DNA of 64,000 bases from an uncultured Bacteroidota bacterium (GCA_902512755.1 CABXKB010000001.1:62001-126000); one strand, 5' to 3'. Shown: positions 1 to 10,327, counted from the first letter of the stretch. The notes: generated by a model not told the origin, from the sequence alone. Program-made: numbers and translations.

Positions 1-408
1 GGTGATACAACAATGATTCCACTAACCAGATTAGCTAGTTATAATGGCGGACCAGTTTCACAATATCTTGATCCTAAAACTTTAGAAAAAGTTGCTGCAG
101 ATACTATGGTTGGTGGAGCAACACTCACTAAACTTTTAGGAACCTCTGCCTGGTATGCACCTGGAGCTTCTGTAGCTTTTTTAGTAGACAGCATTTTAAA
201 TGATTACAAGCGCATGATACCTTGTTCTGTCCTATTGGAAGGCGAGTATGGTTTAAATGATATATGTATAGGTGTTCCCTGTATTATTGGAGCTGATGGA
301 ATTGAATCTATAGTTGATCTTAAGCTAAACGAAACAGAACAAGCTTTATTAAATAAAAGTGCTGAAAAAGTTCAGACTATGAATGCAGCCTTAAAAGACA
401 TTCTTTAA
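1..408 (+). CDS. mdh: malate dehydrogenase, C-terminal part (5' end outside window)
   Basis: The reading frame is open from base 1, so only the last 135 residues are present. The first residues, GDTTMIPLTR, match the region just after the catalytic histidine of NAD-dependent malate dehydrogenases (HGDTM type); the histidine itself lies outside the window. The remainder contains the C-terminal catalytic/dimer region, with WYAPGASVAFLVDSI and the DICIGVPCIIG strand. The enzyme interconverts malate and oxaloacetate in the TCA cycle in the cytoplasm. It ends 101 bases before secDF, which has its own promoter, so the two are probably separate units. The family call is secure; an LDH-like substrate preference cannot be excluded from this fragment alone. 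Confidence 0.9.
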   Translation, partial: GDTTMIPLTRLASYNGGPVSQYLDPKTLEKVAADTMVGGATLTKLLGTSAWYAPGASVAFLVDSILNDYKRMIPCSVLLEGEYGLNDICIGVPCIIGADGIESIVDLKLNETEQALLNKSAEKVQTMNAALKDIL

Positions 409-447
409 AAAAGTAATCTTCAAAAGATCATTATTCTCTTTTTAGAG

Positions 448-478
448 TTGCCTAATCATAGGTTTAATACTATATTTG
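448..478 (+). promoter_or_regulatory. secDF promoter, Bacteroidota type
   Basis: TTG at 448-450, a 20-base spacer and TATATTTG at 471-478 fit the Bacteroidota primary-sigma consensus TTG-N19/20-TAnnTTTG. The inferred transcription start is near 485, which leaves a leader of about 25 bases before the ATG at 510. Confidence 0.65.
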
Positions 479-509
479 CTCGCCTTAATTGAGCTTTAAT
501 TTTATTAAA

Positions 510-3461
510 ATGCAAAACAATTCTTTGATAAGAGTTTTTGGTATTCTATTTGCAATTGTAAGTATTTATCAACTCTCTTTTACTTTTATTGCCAGTAATG
601 TTGAAAAACAAGCATCAAAATATGCAAGTCAAGTCGTCTCTGAAGATAATACCAATTATCTAGAAGTTCGAGATCAAAAGGCTAATGCCTATTTGGATTC
701 AATTGGAAACAATCCCATTTATGGTTTTACTTCCTATAATGATGCGAAAGAAAAGGAACTTAATAAAGGTCTTGACCTTAAAGGAGGTATAAATGTAATT
801 CTTCAAATCTCTATCCGAGACATCCTAAGTGGTTTAGCTGAAAACACAAAAAACCCTCTATTCAATAAAGCATTGGATGAAGCTGATCTACTTCAAAAGT
901 CTTCTGATGAGCCCTATATTGAGTCTTTCTTTGAAGCTTTTGATTTAATAAAGGGTGGTATAAAATTAGCATCTCCAGAGATTTTTGCAAATCGTACTCT
1001 AAGTGATGAGATTAACTTTGAAATGAGTGATCAAGAAACACAGGTTATAATTCGAAGAAAAATTGATGAATCCATAGTATCAGCATTTGAAGTATTAAGA
1101 AAGCGTATTGATAAATTTGGAGTAACTCAACCTAACATTCAGCGTTTGGGAACCTCCGGAAGAATTCTAGTTGAGTTACCTGGAGCCAAAGACGTGGAGC
1201 GTGTTCAGAATTTACTTCAGAGTACAGCTCAATTAGAATTTTGGGAAACTTACAAAAACGATCAACTAATAAGTTTTCTTATTGAAGCTAATACATTAAT
1301 AGGTTCGAAAACTAAATCAGAAGAAGCTCTTGACCAAAACATTGATAAAGACATCAGTTCAGAAATAGACGATCTGTTAGCTGATGTTGCTTCTCAAGAT
1401 TCAATTGTTACTACAAGTAATCCGATTATAGATCGTATTGTAGGTCAAGGTTTTCAAGGAGGTCCTGTTTTAGCCCAATTTGCAGTACGTGACAGTGATT
1501 TAATTATGGGCTATTTAGATCAACCTGATGTTCGTAAGTTATTGCCTTCAGAATACAGATATATTCGATTTGCTTGGGGTAAGCCTACAGCAGATGGAAA
1601 TGTTGTAGAGCTTTATGCATTAAAATCAAATCGAGATAATTTAGCCCCTTTGAGTGGAGGGGTGGTTGTAGATGCTTTACAAACCTTTGATCAATTAGGA
1701 AATCCAGCGGTTTCAATGCAAATGGATTCCAGGGGCGCACGTATATGGGAGAATATGACTGGAAAAGCTTATAATGATGCAAGTAATATTGCTATAGTGT
1801 TGGATAATGTTGTTTATTCAGCACCAGGTGTTTCTAGTGGAGCTATTTCAGGAGGACGTTCTGAGATTACAGGAAACTTCACCCTTAATGAGGGGATTGA
1901 CTTGGCAAATGTTTTAAGAGCAGGAAAACTTCCTGCTTCTGCTGAAATTATTCAATCTGAAATAGTTGGACCTTCACTAGGTAAAGAAGCCATAGAAGCT
2001 GGGATATATTCTTTTTTAATTGCTTTAATTATCGTATTGCTGTGGATGATTTTTTACTATGGTAGTTCTGGGTTTTTTGCAGATATAGCATTATTATTAA
2101 ACATATTACTAATCTTTGGAATCCTTGCAGGACTAGGAGCTGTACTTACTTTGCCAGGCATTGCAGGTATTGTTTTAACCATTGGTATTTCTGTAGATGC
2201 CAATGTATTGATATTTGAGCGTGTTCGCGAAGAACTTAATAAAGGTAAAGGGACTCGTAAAGCGATAGCCGATGGATTTAATAATGCTCTCTCTTCAATC
2301 CTAGATGCTAATATCACTACTGGTCTTACAGCATTAATTTTATTTATTTTTGGAACAGGACCTATTAAAGGATTTGCAACTACCTTATTAATAGGGATTG
2401 GAACGTCATTATTTACAGCAATATTTATTACTCGTATTCTTGTAGATTCGAGAAATGAAAAGGGAAAAGGAGTTTCTTTTTCTACAAAGTCTACTAAAGG
2501 ACTATTATCTGATATTAGTATTAAGTTTTTACAAAAACGTAAAGTTGCTTATATAGTTTCCTCGATTTTAGTTTTAATTAGTTTATGCTCTTTAGGTTAT
2601 AGAGGCCTAAATCAGGGGGTTGATTTTGTTGGTGGGAGATCCTACACTATTCGTTTTGAAAAAGCTGTAAATCCTTCAGAAATAAGCTCATTGTTAAACG
2701 ATGAGTTTGGTAGTGTTGAAGTGAAAACTTTTGGAGAGGAAAATCAACTGAAAATTACTACAAAATATAAAGTAGATGTTAAGGGTATTGCCGTTGACGG
2801 AGAAATCCAAAATAAGCTATTCTCTTCACTTTTATCATATTTACCTGACGGTATTTCTTATGATGATTTTGTAAATGGGAGTTCTGAAAAATCTATTGGA
2901 ATTATGTCTTCTATAAAGGTAGGACCTACTATTGCAGATGACATTAAGAAAAATTCATTCTTAGCTGTTATAGGATCTTTAATCGTTGTCTTCCTGTATA
3001 TTTTGTTGCGTTTTCAAAAATGGCAATTCTCTCTTGGAGCTGTAACTGCTGTTTTTCATGACGTATTAATTGTACTTGGAATATTTTCAATCACTTATAC
3101 TTTCATGCCTTTCAGTATGGAGATTAACCAAGCATTTATCGCTGCCATATTGACTGTGATAGGGTATTCTTTAAACGACACAGTGGTTGTTTTCGATAGG
3201 ATTAGAGAATTTGTTAACGAGCATACAAAATCAGAATTTAATAACACTGTGAATAGTGCATTAAATAGCACTTTAAGCAGAACTTTAAACACTTCACTTA
3301 CAACTCTTCTTGTACTTTTAGCTATCTTCATCTTTGGTGGAGAATCTATTAGAGGCTTCATGTTTGCTTTAATAGTAGGGGTTGTTGTAGGGACTTATTC
3401 ATCTGTATTCATTGCAACTCCTGTTATGTATGATACACAGAGGAAAAAAGAGCTCAACTGA
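510..3461 (+). CDS. secDF: protein translocase subunit SecDF (fused)
   Basis: This fused SecD-SecF protein of 983 residues uses the proton-motive force to help pull preproteins through SecYEG across the inner membrane. The SecD half has an N-terminal membrane segment, a large periplasmic part and a six-helix bundle carrying the RND-type signature ISVDANVLIFERVREE near residue 570. The SecF half carries the equivalent GYSLNDTVVVFDRIRE near residue 895. Fusion of the two is usual in Bacteroidota. An in-frame TTG at 489 is possible, but the ATG at 510 fits the promoter and puts the hydrophobic segment close to the N-terminus. The gene is convergent with the DinB gene downstream. Confidence 0.95.
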   Translation: MQNNSLIRVFGILFAIVSIYQLSFTFIASNVEKQASKYASQVVSEDNTNYLEVRDQKANAYLDSIGNNPIYGFTSYNDAKEKELNKGLDLKGGINVILQISIRDILSGLAENTKNPLFNKALDEADLLQKSSDEPYIESFFEAFDLIKGGIKLASPEIFANRTLSDEINFEMSDQETQVIIRRKIDESIVSAFEVLRKRIDKFGVTQPNIQRLGTSGRILVELPGAKDVERVQNLLQSTAQLEFWETYKNDQLISFLIEANTLIGSKTKSEEALDQNIDKDISSEIDDLLADVASQDSIVTTSNPIIDRIVGQGFQGGPVLAQFAVRDSDLIMGYLDQPDVRKLLPSEYRYIRFAWGKPTADGNVVELYALKSNRDNLAPLSGGVVVDALQTFDQLGNPAVSMQMDSRGARIWENMTGKAYNDASNIAIVLDNVVYSAPGVSSGAISGGRSEITGNFTLNEGIDLANVLRAGKLPASAEIIQSEIVGPSLGKEAIEAGIYSFLIALIIVLLWMIFYYGSSGFFADIALLLNILLIFGILAGLGAVLTLPGIAGIVLTIGISVDANVLIFERVREELNKGKGTRKAIADGFNNALSSILDANITTGLTALILFIFGTGPIKGFATTLLIGIGTSLFTAIFITRILVDSRNEKGKGVSFSTKSTKGLLSDISIKFLQKRKVAYIVSSILVLISLCSLGYRGLNQGVDFVGGRSYTIRFEKAVNPSEISSLLNDEFGSVEVKTFGEENQLKITTKYKVDVKGIAVDGEIQNKLFSSLLSYLPDGISYDDFVNGSSEKSIGIMSSIKVGPTIADDIKKNSFLAVIGSLIVVFLYILLRFQKWQFSLGAVTAVFHDVLIVLGIFSITYTFMPFSMEINQAFIAAILTVIGYSLNDTVVVFDRIREFVNEHTKSEFNNTVNSALNSTLSRTLNTSLTTLLVLLAIFIFGGESIRGFMFALIVGVVVGTYSSVFIATPVMYDTQRKKELN

Positions 3462-3492
3462 TAAATAGATTGTTTTTAAGCTAAGTTTTATT

Positions 3493-4020
3493 TTAATAAC
3501 TGTTTTTAAGAGAATTTTCAATGTGAGCAAGGTGATGGTTACAATGCCATGCATATAAAAGTGTTGTGGTTCCAATAGGATATTGCTTATTTCTCTCTGG
3601 GTGAAAATAACAGCGTTTAAATTCTTGTTCATTTAACCCCTTTAAGAAAATTGACCATCTCTTATGAAGTGCCTCAATAAGATCTAAACTATATTCAACT
3701 TCGATATTTATTGCATCACTTAGAGTTGCCCAATTTTCTTGATTATAATCTTTAATATTTGGTTCATTTTCTAAAACAGCATGTTTCATTCTTAAATAAC
3801 AATGCATGTGACTATCAGCTAGATGGTGAACTACTTGTGCAATACTCCAGCCTTCTGGGCGATATTGTTTTTTTAAATCACTTGGGTTTAGCCCATCTAA
3901 TATATTTCTTAATTTCTGTGGAAATTTGGCTATAGTTTGTATTGCTTTTTCAAGTTGCTTGAATTTAGGTTGGTCTATCCATTCAAATTTTCCAATAGGG
4001 TGCTTGAGTTTATCATTCAT
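3493..4020 (-). CDS. DinB/YfiT-family putative metal-dependent thiol transferase
   Basis: This 175-residue four-helix DinB-superfamily protein resembles YfiT/BstA-like enzymes, some of which are bacillithiol S-transferases. The likely metal ligands are the histidines of the VVHHLADSHMH segment (about residues 64-74) and of WHCNHHLAH near residue 160, which is the spacing expected for the HHH site of the family. The subfamily reading is supported by a bacillithiol deacetylase gene (bshB1) elsewhere in the window. It is the last gene of a reverse run folE-cysS-yidD-lgt, 9 bases after lgt. The fold is confident; the substrate is not known. Confidence 0.75.
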   Translation of the reverse strand: MNDKLKHPIGKFEWIDQPKFKQLEKAIQTIAKFPQKLRNILDGLNPSDLKKQYRPEGWSIAQVVHHLADSHMHCYLRMKHAVLENEPNIKDYNQENWATLSDAINIEVEYSLDLIEALHKRWSIFLKGLNEQEFKRCYFHPERNKQYPIGTTTLLYAWHCNHHLAHIENSLKNSY

Positions 4021-4029
4021 AGGTTAAGT

Positions 4030-4851
4030 CTAAACTAGTTTAGGTTTTCTAAACATTAGATAACCACCTAAAAGAATAAAAGGGATACTTAACCATTGTC
4101 CAGTAGAAAATAAGGGGAAAAACTCTTCTAAGCCACCCTGACTTTCTTTTATAAACTCAATTAAAAAACGAATGGTAAACATTCCAATAAAAAAAAGCCC
4201 AATAAGATAGCCCTCTATATTTTTCTTTTTTGTTTTGAATACTTTTTTAAGAATAAAAAAAAGTATGAGATATCCAAAAGCTTCATAGAGTTGTGCTGGA
4301 TGACGTGGAAGATTTTCTCCACGATTTAAAAAAACTACTCCAAAATTAGAATCACTGTATCTCCCGACAATCTCTGAATTAAAAAAGTTTCCTATGCGGA
4401 CAAAACTTGCCCCAATTGTTACAGGAACTATAACTCTGTCTAAAAGCCAGAAAATAGATTTTTCTTTAAATTTTAATTTATACAAATACAATCCAATTAA
4501 GGAACCGATTACAGCACCGTGACTTGCTAAGCCTCTAAAACCTGTAAACTTGTATCCGCTTGGGGTATCTCTAATTGGTAATAAAATCTCCAAAAGATGA
4601 TTTTGGTAATAATCCCAGCTATAAAAGAAAACATCCCCTAAACGTGCGCCTAGAAGAATCGATAAAACCATATAAACAAAAAGCGACTCCAAGTAATCTA
4701 AAGAAATTTTTTCGTCAATAAAAATTTTCTTCATGATATAATATCCAAGCCCGAAAGCAATAATAAACATAAGGCTATAATAATGAATGCCAAAACTGCC
4801 AATTTTAAAAAGTGTTTCGCTTGGTGCCCAATCAATTTTTGTAAAGTACAT
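4030..4851 (-). CDS. lgt: prolipoprotein diacylglyceryl transferase
   Basis: Lgt transfers diacylglycerol from phosphatidylglycerol to the lipobox cysteine of prolipoproteins in the inner membrane, the first step of lipoprotein maturation. The 273-residue protein shows about seven membrane segments and the Lgt signature RIGNFFNSEIVGR (about residues 152-164), plus GLASHGAVIG and LPRHPAQLYEA, which hold conserved active-site residues. Length is normal for the family. The window encodes several clear lipoproteins that would be substrates. yidD lies 57 bases upstream and the DinB gene 9 bases downstream. Confidence 0.95.
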   Translation of the reverse strand: MYFTKIDWAPSETLFKIGSFGIHYYSLMFIIAFGLGYYIMKKIFIDEKISLDYLESLFVYMVLSILLGARLGDVFFYSWDYYQNHLLEILLPIRDTPSGYKFTGFRGLASHGAVIGSLIGLYLYKLKFKEKSIFWLLDRVIVPVTIGASFVRIGNFFNSEIVGRYSDSNFGVVFLNRGENLPRHPAQLYEAFGYLILFFILKKVFKTKKKNIEGYLIGLFFIGMFTIRFLIEFIKESQGGLEEFFPLFSTGQWLSIPFILLGGYLMFRKPKLV

Positions 4852-4908
4852 ATGATTTTTTTTAACCCTGTAAATGTAATTAAAATAGCAAGGAAACGAA
4901 ATAATTCA

Positions 4909-5130
4909 TTATGGAATAGGATCATAACCAGACCCACCCCAGGGGTGGCAACTTGAGATACGTTTTAATGTCAATACCCCCCCTTTTAATAAGCCATGTT
5001 TTATTAAAGCCTCTAATGCGTATTGTGAACAAGTAGGTTGATATCTGCATGTAGCTGGCAGTAATGGTGAAATAAAATTTTTATAGCCTTTAATTAATAA
5101 TATAAATGGAAAAATTAAAATTTTTTGCAA
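4909..5130 (-). CDS. yidD: membrane protein insertion efficiency factor YidD
   Basis: This small 73-residue protein of the YidD family (DUF37) assists YidC/Sec-dependent membrane protein insertion. The family motifs are visible: [20 protein letters not shown] with its paired cysteines and, near the C-terminus, [14 protein letters not shown] short amphipathic or hydrophobic N-terminus (residues 1-22) would bind the inner membrane face. It sits 10 bases downstream of cysS and upstream of lgt, so it is probably co-transcribed with both. Confidence 0.9.
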   Translation of the reverse strand: MQKILIFPFILLIKGYKNFISPLLPATCRYQPTCSQYALEALIKHGLLKGGVLTLKRISSCHPWGGSGYDPIP

Positions 5131-5140
5131 ACTAAAGTAT

Positions 5141-6619
5141 TTATTTAATTTTGAATGAGCTTCCCTCGCGGGTATCGTTAATTTGTATATTCAATTTTGA
5201 AAGAGAATCTCTGATAAGATCAGAGGTTTCAAAATCTTTTGAATTCCTAGCTTTATCTCTAATCTCGGATAATAGATTAAGAATGCCATGGAGTTCAATA
5301 TTTACTGACGTATTTAGATTTTTTTTAACACTTTTTAGTCCTAAAACATCATTAAACAAATCATGCATTATTTGTTTTAATTCCTTTAAATCTTTAGAAT
5401 TAATTTCTTGTTTGTTATTGGCTACTGCATTGATGTGTTTAATAGCATCAAAAAGATGCGCAATAAGAAGAGGGCTATTAAAATCATCATTCATCGCGCT
5501 ATAACATTTTTCTTTCCATGCAATTAAGTCAAATTTACTAGTAACAGAAGAAGGAACAAGTGTCTCTAATGTTTGCATACCATCTATTAATTTGTCAAAA
5601 CCTTTTTTTGAAGCCTCCAGTGCTATTTCACTAATATCTAGTATACTTCTATAGTGAGCTTGAAGCATAAAAAAACGAACAACCATCGGGGAAAAAGATT
5701 TTTTAAATATTTTATTTTCACCACTGAACATTTGGTCAGGTAAAATGCTATTACCTGTAGATTTAGCCATTTTTTTCCCATTAAGAGTTAACATATTGGC
5801 ATGAAACCAATAATTAACAGGAGATTTCTTATGAATTGATTCAGCCTGAGCAATTTCGCACTCATGGTGAGGGAATTTTAAGTCCATTCCACCACCATGA
5901 ATATCAAATTGAGAACCCAAATATTTCTGACTCATGGCTGTACATTCTAGGTGCCATCCAGGAAAACCATCACTCCAAGGTGAGGGCCAGCGCATAATAT
6001 GTTCAGGCTCGGCTTTTTTCCATAAAGCAAAATCTTGTGGATTTATTTTATCACTTTGACCACCCAAACTTCTTGTATTATGAATCAATTCTTCAATATT
6101 TCTTCCGCTAAGTTTACCATAGGGAATTTTCTCATTGAATTTTAGTACGTCAAAATAAACAGATCCATTTATTTCGTACGCATAACCTTGTTTTATGATT
6201 TTTTTGATCAATTCAATTTGTTCAACAATATGTCCAGTAGCTGTAGGCTCTATACTAGGCGGCAGGGTATTAAATTTCGACATAGTATTCCTGAAGTCTA
6301 GAGTATATCGCTGCACAACTTCCATTGGCTCTATAGATTCTAGACGGGCTTTTTTGGATATTCGATCTTCTCCATCATCAGCATCATTTTCAAGATGGCC
6401 AGCATCAGTAATATTTCTTACATAACGAACTTTATACCCTAAGTGTAGAAGGTAGCGGAATATTAAATCAAATGAGATAAATGTCCTACAGTTCCCTAAA
6501 TGCACATTACTGTATACAGTGGGTCCACAAACATACATGCCTACATTATTTGGCAAAATAGACTTAAAAACTTCCTTATCTCCTTTTAACGAGTTGTATA
6601 CAACAAGAGAACTATTCAT
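5141..6619 (-). CDS. cysS: cysteinyl-tRNA synthetase
   Basis: CysS charges tRNA-Cys with cysteine in the cytoplasm. The 492-residue class I synthetase has the HIGH-type motif in [13 protein letters not shown] (residues about 31-43), the KMSKS-type motif KMAKSTGNS, and zinc ligands in [16 protein letters not shown] and PHHECEIAQ. Its start codon overlaps the folE stop by one base (TAATG), which suggests translational coupling with folE. yidD follows 10 bases after the stop. Confidence 0.96.
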   Translation of the reverse strand: MNSSLVVYNSLKGDKEVFKSILPNNVGMYVCGPTVYSNVHLGNCRTFISFDLIFRYLLHLGYKVRYVRNITDAGHLENDADDGEDRISKKARLESIEPMEVVQRYTLDFRNTMSKFNTLPPSIEPTATGHIVEQIELIKKIIKQGYAYEINGSVYFDVLKFNEKIPYGKLSGRNIEELIHNTRSLGGQSDKINPQDFALWKKAEPEHIMRWPSPWSDGFPGWHLECTAMSQKYLGSQFDIHGGGMDLKFPHHECEIAQAESIHKKSPVNYWFHANMLTLNGKKMAKSTGNSILPDQMFSGENKIFKKSFSPMVVRFFMLQAHYRSILDISEIALEASKKGFDKLIDGMQTLETLVPSSVTSKFDLIAWKEKCYSAMNDDFNSPLLIAHLFDAIKHINAVANNKQEINSKDLKELKQIMHDLFNDVLGLKSVKKNLNTSVNIELHGILNLLSEIRDKARNSKDFETSDLIRDSLSKLNIQINDTREGSSFKIK

Positions 6620-7299
6620 TAAAATTTAGTGTCAAGTTTGATATAGTCCAAAAACTCACGTTTCTTTTCTTTGTTATTAAACAAACCTCCGAATTCACTA
6701 GTAACAGTACTACTAGCAACGTCATTAATGCCTCGTGAATTAACACATAGATGTTTCGCATCAATTACACAAGCTACATCTTGAGTACCCAATATTTGTT
6801 GCAACTCATTTACAATTTGAAGTGTAAGACGCTCCTGAACCTGAGGTCTTTTTGCAAAATAATCTACGATACGATTCATTTTTGATAACCCTATTACAGA
6901 ACCATTTGAAACATAAGCCAAATGGGCTCTTCCAACAATAGGGAGAAGATGATGTTCACAAGTGGAGTAGAGGGTAATGTTTTTTTCAACCAACATTTGA
7001 CCATATTTGTATGAATTTTTGAATGTTGATGCTTTTGGTTTTTGATCTGGATGGAGACCTCCAAATGTTTCTTTAACATACATTTTAGCAACTCTTAAAG
7101 GAGTTCCTTTTAGACTGTCATCTGTTAAGTCCATTCCTAGAGTTTCTAAAATTGCTAAAACATGCTCTTTAATGATTATAATTTTTTCATCATCGCTTTG
7201 ATCAAAGGCATCTGATCTCAAAGGAGTTTGAGAGTTTGAAGAAAAGTGATCTTCACCTCTATCAGTAATGTTATTGGAAATTAATTTTTCTATTTTCAT
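6619..7299 (-). CDS. folE: GTP cyclohydrolase I
   Basis: FolE converts GTP to dihydroneopterin triphosphate, the first step of tetrahydrofolate synthesis. [15 protein letters not shown] carries the zinc-binding Cys and His, and [17 protein letters not shown] carries the second zinc cysteine. The frame also has an ATG at 7317, but a TATATTTG promoter box at 7319-7326 would place transcription start near 7312, so the ATG at 7299 (MKIEKLIS) is preferred, giving 226 residues. The N-terminal 40 residues are variable, as usual. It heads the reverse run folE-cysS-yidD-lgt-DinB; the folate partner folP is at 18.5 kb. Confidence 0.94.
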   Translation of the reverse strand: MKIEKLISNNITDRGEDHFSSNSQTPLRSDAFDQSDDEKIIIIKEHVLAILETLGMDLTDDSLKGTPLRVAKMYVKETFGGLHPDQKPKASTFKNSYKYGQMLVEKNITLYSTCEHHLLPIVGRAHLAYVSNGSVIGLSKMNRIVDYFAKRPQVQERLTLQIVNELQQILGTQDVACVIDAKHLCVNSRGINDVASSTVTSEFGGLFNNKEKKREFLDYIKLDTKF

Positions 7300-7318
7300 A
7301 AGTCTATTAAGATGCATA

Positions 7319-7326
7319 CAAATATA
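7319..7326 (-). promoter_or_regulatory. -7 box upstream of folE
   Basis: Read on the minus strand this is TATATTTG, a perfect TAnnTTTG box. No convincing TTG is present about 20 bases further upstream. Its position favours the folE start at 7299 over the one at 7317. Confidence 0.45.
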
Positions 7327-7363
7327 CTTATTTTAATAAGTATATAATTATAGCCTGTTGACA

Positions 7364-8875
7364 TCAAAGTTTAAAGTTATAACTGAGAGTGAGTTGTGTT
7401 AGATTTTCTTTAATTTGGTAAGGTGAAGTAAGGCCCTTAGAAAAAAGTTTAAAGTCTTTATTTTGTTCAAACTTTATAAAAGAAATATTGAGGTTACTTC
7501 CCCCAAAGTCAAACCCAATTCCTAAAGTTAAAGCGTGATCTTCATCTATATTGGTATCTTGGTTTTTTGTTTGAAAAAAATACCCACCTCTAAAACTGAT
7601 GTCCTTGAGTCGATATTCTCCACCTATTTTTAAAGTATTTATAGAGTTTAAAGTTTTATTTACTTCAGTATTCAGGCTATTCAAAAATTCACTTGTGACA
7701 TTCTGGCTAAAATAGCTATTAGATAAATTTTGGGCGCTATAGTCAATTGATATAAGTCCTGCCATATTGAAAATATAAGCAAAACTTAGAGTAGTTTTTG
7801 AAGGAATTTTAAGACGATATGGAGAATAGGAGTTTGTGATATCTGGGTCAATAATTTCTTGGATTTCGAAATCTTCATCAAATCTATATGCACTTATTTT
7901 CTGTTGAGTTTCGTCTTGAATATCAATCCATTGAGGGCTATCATAGGTTACGCCTAAACGAATATTTTCTAATTTTAAAATTCCACCAAATTGGATTGAA
8001 AAGCCATCTCCATAGCTAATTAAATCATTATTGAACTTAACATCATAAATAAAGGAATCTTGATCTTGATTTCCCTCAAAAAAATCTTGATTATTTCTAA
8101 ACTCTAATTTATGTAAGTTAAGATTAATTCCAAAGTGAAGGATGTTTTCATATAATGCACTAAAATTAAAACTTGTTTTTCTATGTAACCCACTATTTAT
8201 TATGTCTAAGTTGTTAAGATTATTAATAGAGTTTATATTTGATGTGTAGGATTTCTCTAAATCATTTGAGCTGAGTGGATCAATAATGTAGGACTGATAT
8301 CCTAGAAATGCTTGTTGAGCACCGAAACCAATTTCATCTCCTAAATAACGATAAATATCTGAAATCGTTTCATCATCATAAAGCTGTATTTCCTCAAAAG
8401 CTATTCCATTGGCGTAATACAAAAAATAATCTGCAATGCTTGTATTGTTAATTCCGCTTAGTGAAATTTGTTGATCAAAATTGGCTATACGGTTTACATT
8501 TATTGCTGCACTTATTCGAGACCATGGATTTTCTTCATCGGTATTGTTAAAAACAAAGACAGCACCAAATTGATCAAAATAAAAAGTATCTTGATTTGTA
8601 GATTTTGACTCTCCAAAATATTTACCTTCATTTTCAAGTGCTTGTAGATTTATGGAACCACCTATTTCTGTATTTAAAAAGACAGAAGATGCTGCAGGGT
8701 TATTACTAATAGCTGTGAAATCCCCTCCTAAAGCACCAAATGCGCCAGCCATACCTGTAAATCGCGCGGAGCCACTTAAGCCTGTTTTTGTTAAGTAAGT
8801 TAAATCATTTAAAGTCTGTGATACTAAAAATTGAGACATAATTAGAACAGTACCCAAGTAAACCAAGGAACGCAT
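7364..8875 (-). CDS. FadL/OmpP1-family outer membrane transport protein
   Basis: This 503-residue beta-barrel protein has an N-terminal signal peptide ending near SQFLVSQT. The first mature segment, GLSGSARFTGMAGAFGALGG followed by DFTAISNNPAA, is the typical N-terminus of OmpP1/FadL-like proteins of Bacteroidota, which are often annotated as haemin receptors or hydrophobic-compound transporters. Alternating hydrophobic strands run to the end, and the chain closes in the strand LTLSYNFKL. The real substrate is unknown. It lies 23 bases downstream of a lipoprotein gene read in the same direction and is probably co-transcribed with it. Confidence 0.8.
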   Translation of the reverse strand: MRSLVYLGTVLIMSQFLVSQTLNDLTYLTKTGLSGSARFTGMAGAFGALGGDFTAISNNPAASSVFLNTEIGGSINLQALENEGKYFGESKSTNQDTFYFDQFGAVFVFNNTDEENPWSRISAAINVNRIANFDQQISLSGINNTSIADYFLYYANGIAFEEIQLYDDETISDIYRYLGDEIGFGAQQAFLGYQSYIIDPLSSNDLEKSYTSNINSINNLNNLDIINSGLHRKTSFNFSALYENILHFGINLNLHKLEFRNNQDFFEGNQDQDSFIYDVKFNNDLISYGDGFSIQFGGILKLENIRLGVTYDSPQWIDIQDETQQKISAYRFDEDFEIQEIIDPDITNSYSPYRLKIPSKTTLSFAYIFNMAGLISIDYSAQNLSNSYFSQNVTSEFLNSLNTEVNKTLNSINTLKIGGEYRLKDISFRGGYFFQTKNQDTNIDEDHALTLGIGFDFGGSNLNISFIKFEQNKDFKLFSKGLTSPYQIKENLTQLTLSYNFKL

Positions 8876-8898
8876 TTGAGTCAGATTTTTAAATTATT

Positions 8899-10257
8899 TT
8901 AATTAGTGCGACCCCTATTTCCAGATGAACCACTACTTCTTCCTAAGGAACCACCCCCTCCAGAATTGTATGATCGAGTAGAAGACCTGTTATTGCTGTA
9001 GGAATTATTTGACCTGCTATAACTATTACTTCTTTGTGATCGATAATTACTAATACTTTTGTTTTTGTTTTGATTCGATTGTCTAACAACTCGTCTAGAT
9101 GATCTTGAATTTCTAGAATTACCAGGAGAATCAACTAATAGAGAACTTATCCTTCGCTGAACTCTTGTAGAAGATCTAGCAGGATTTCGCTCTACTAAAC
9201 GATATTGTGTTTGATCACCTCCTGAACCTCTTGATAATCCCTGAGGTGATTTTACGATATTTGTATTCAATGGAGTTTGCCTTAAATCTCTTGAAAAAGA
9301 ATTAATAGTTCCTAAAGGCCTTATGCTTCTTGAATTATTTAAACTTTTTGTGTTAATTCCTAACCGATTTCTATCATATCCAATAACTAGATTTCTTCCA
9401 AGTGAACTTACACCTCTTCCTAAGTTAATTCGATTAAGCTTATTTTGGACATCTCGTTCTCTGGAATCAGCACTTTGAGTTGTTTCTCTACTTCTCTCTT
9501 TAGGACTATTATAATTTTTTTCTCCACGACCAGATTTAATTCGTGCTATAGTAGAACTGTAGTCGCGTTTGTTTCTTTGATTAGAATTATTCCCATAATA
9601 GTCACCAAAACGATTCCACTGATTTGCCCAGCTGTTTCTGTAACCACTTCTAAATCCAAATCCATAAGGGTTGTAAAATCCTCCATAATAGCTAAATGGT
9701 GAGTAAAAGGAATTAAAACCACGCCACATACCTGCATAACGTCTGAATGGATTCCAATATGGATAGTTTCTAAATGGGCTGTAAAATCCTCCATATCCAA
9801 ACCGGTAAGGGTCAAAATAATAATTATTCCAAAAAGGTGAATAGCTAAAACCAAAGCTTGCTAGTCCCCATGAGTAATTAGGAAAATTATTCAAAAGGAT
9901 AATTTCGGTTTGTGAAGTTTCTCCTCCCCATGGGATTTGGGAATTATCATTTTCAAGAGCAACATCTTCTATATTTTCAACTGAACTGCTATATGAGTTT
10001 ATATCAGTAAAATAAATTTCATTATCAGTAGTTTCTACATATCCATTATTGGCGGCTTCTTTGAAATACTGCTCATAATAATTATTCTTTGTTATGGCTT
10101 TAGATTTTTCTAAACCTATATTTGACGGAGAAACATAAATTCCATCTGAGGCAAAGTAAGAAGACCCTTGAAAGCTAGCACAGCTTGCAAGTAGTGTTGC
10201 TAAAGAAAGACCTAAAAATAATTTTTTAAATTTAAAGCGTATAGGTTTCTTTTTCAT
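8899..10257 (-). CDS. Tyr/Asn/Arg/Ser-rich lipoprotein of unknown function
   Basis: This 452-residue lipoprotein has a basic n-region, a hydrophobic core and the lipobox LLASC with Cys at about 26. Residues about 125-230 are very rich in Tyr, Phe, Gly, Asn and Pro, as in the segment YSPFWNNYYFDPYRFGYGGF. From about residue 230 the chain becomes Arg/Ser/Asn-rich and ends in a Gly/Ser/Arg tail, which points to a disordered, surface-exposed protein. Similar proteins in flavobacteria are annotated only as hypothetical. The pairing with a FadL-like gene downstream suggests a shared role in the outer membrane. No enzymatic motif was found. Confidence 0.7.
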   Translation of the reverse strand: MKKKPIRFKFKKLFLGLSLATLLASCASFQGSSYFASDGIYVSPSNIGLEKSKAITKNNYYEQYFKEAANNGYVETTDNEIYFTDINSYSSSVENIEDVALENDNSQIPWGGETSQTEIILLNNFPNYSWGLASFGFSYSPFWNNYYFDPYRFGYGGFYSPFRNYPYWNPFRRYAGMWRGFNSFYSPFSYYGGFYNPYGFGFRSGYRNSWANQWNRFGDYYGNNSNQRNKRDYSSTIARIKSGRGEKNYNSPKERSRETTQSADSRERDVQNKLNRINLGRGVSSLGRNLVIGYDRNRLGINTKSLNNSRSIRPLGTINSFSRDLRQTPLNTNIVKSPQGLSRGSGGDQTQYRLVERNPARSSTRVQRRISSLLVDSPGNSRNSRSSRRVVRQSNQNKNKSISNYRSQRSNSYSRSNNSYSNNRSSTRSYNSGGGGSLGRSSGSSGNRGRTN

Positions 10258-10319
10258 AGCAAATCGTTTTAGAAATGTGATACAAAAGGTTTAGATTTGT
10301 AACACAAAATTATTTCAAA

Positions 10320-10327
10320 CAAATATA
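10320..10327 (-). promoter_or_regulatory. -7 box upstream of the Tyr-rich lipoprotein gene
   Basis: On the minus strand the sequence is TATATTTG, 63 bases before the lipoprotein ATG at 10257. A clean TTG at the right spacing is not evident. It lies in the 93-base divergent region shared with proS. Confidence 0.4.

Noticed and set aside
4731-4937. 68-codon hydrophobic minus-strand frame between yidD and lgt
   Set aside because: It overlaps the lgt 5' part in another frame; its hydrophobicity is explained by the shadow of lgt membrane segments, and lgt has clear motifs.
9445-9854. Open frames on both strands inside the Tyr-rich lipoprotein gene
   Set aside because: They arise from the repetitive, biased codons of the lipoprotein; the lipobox signal and the uninterrupted 452 codons support the chosen frame.
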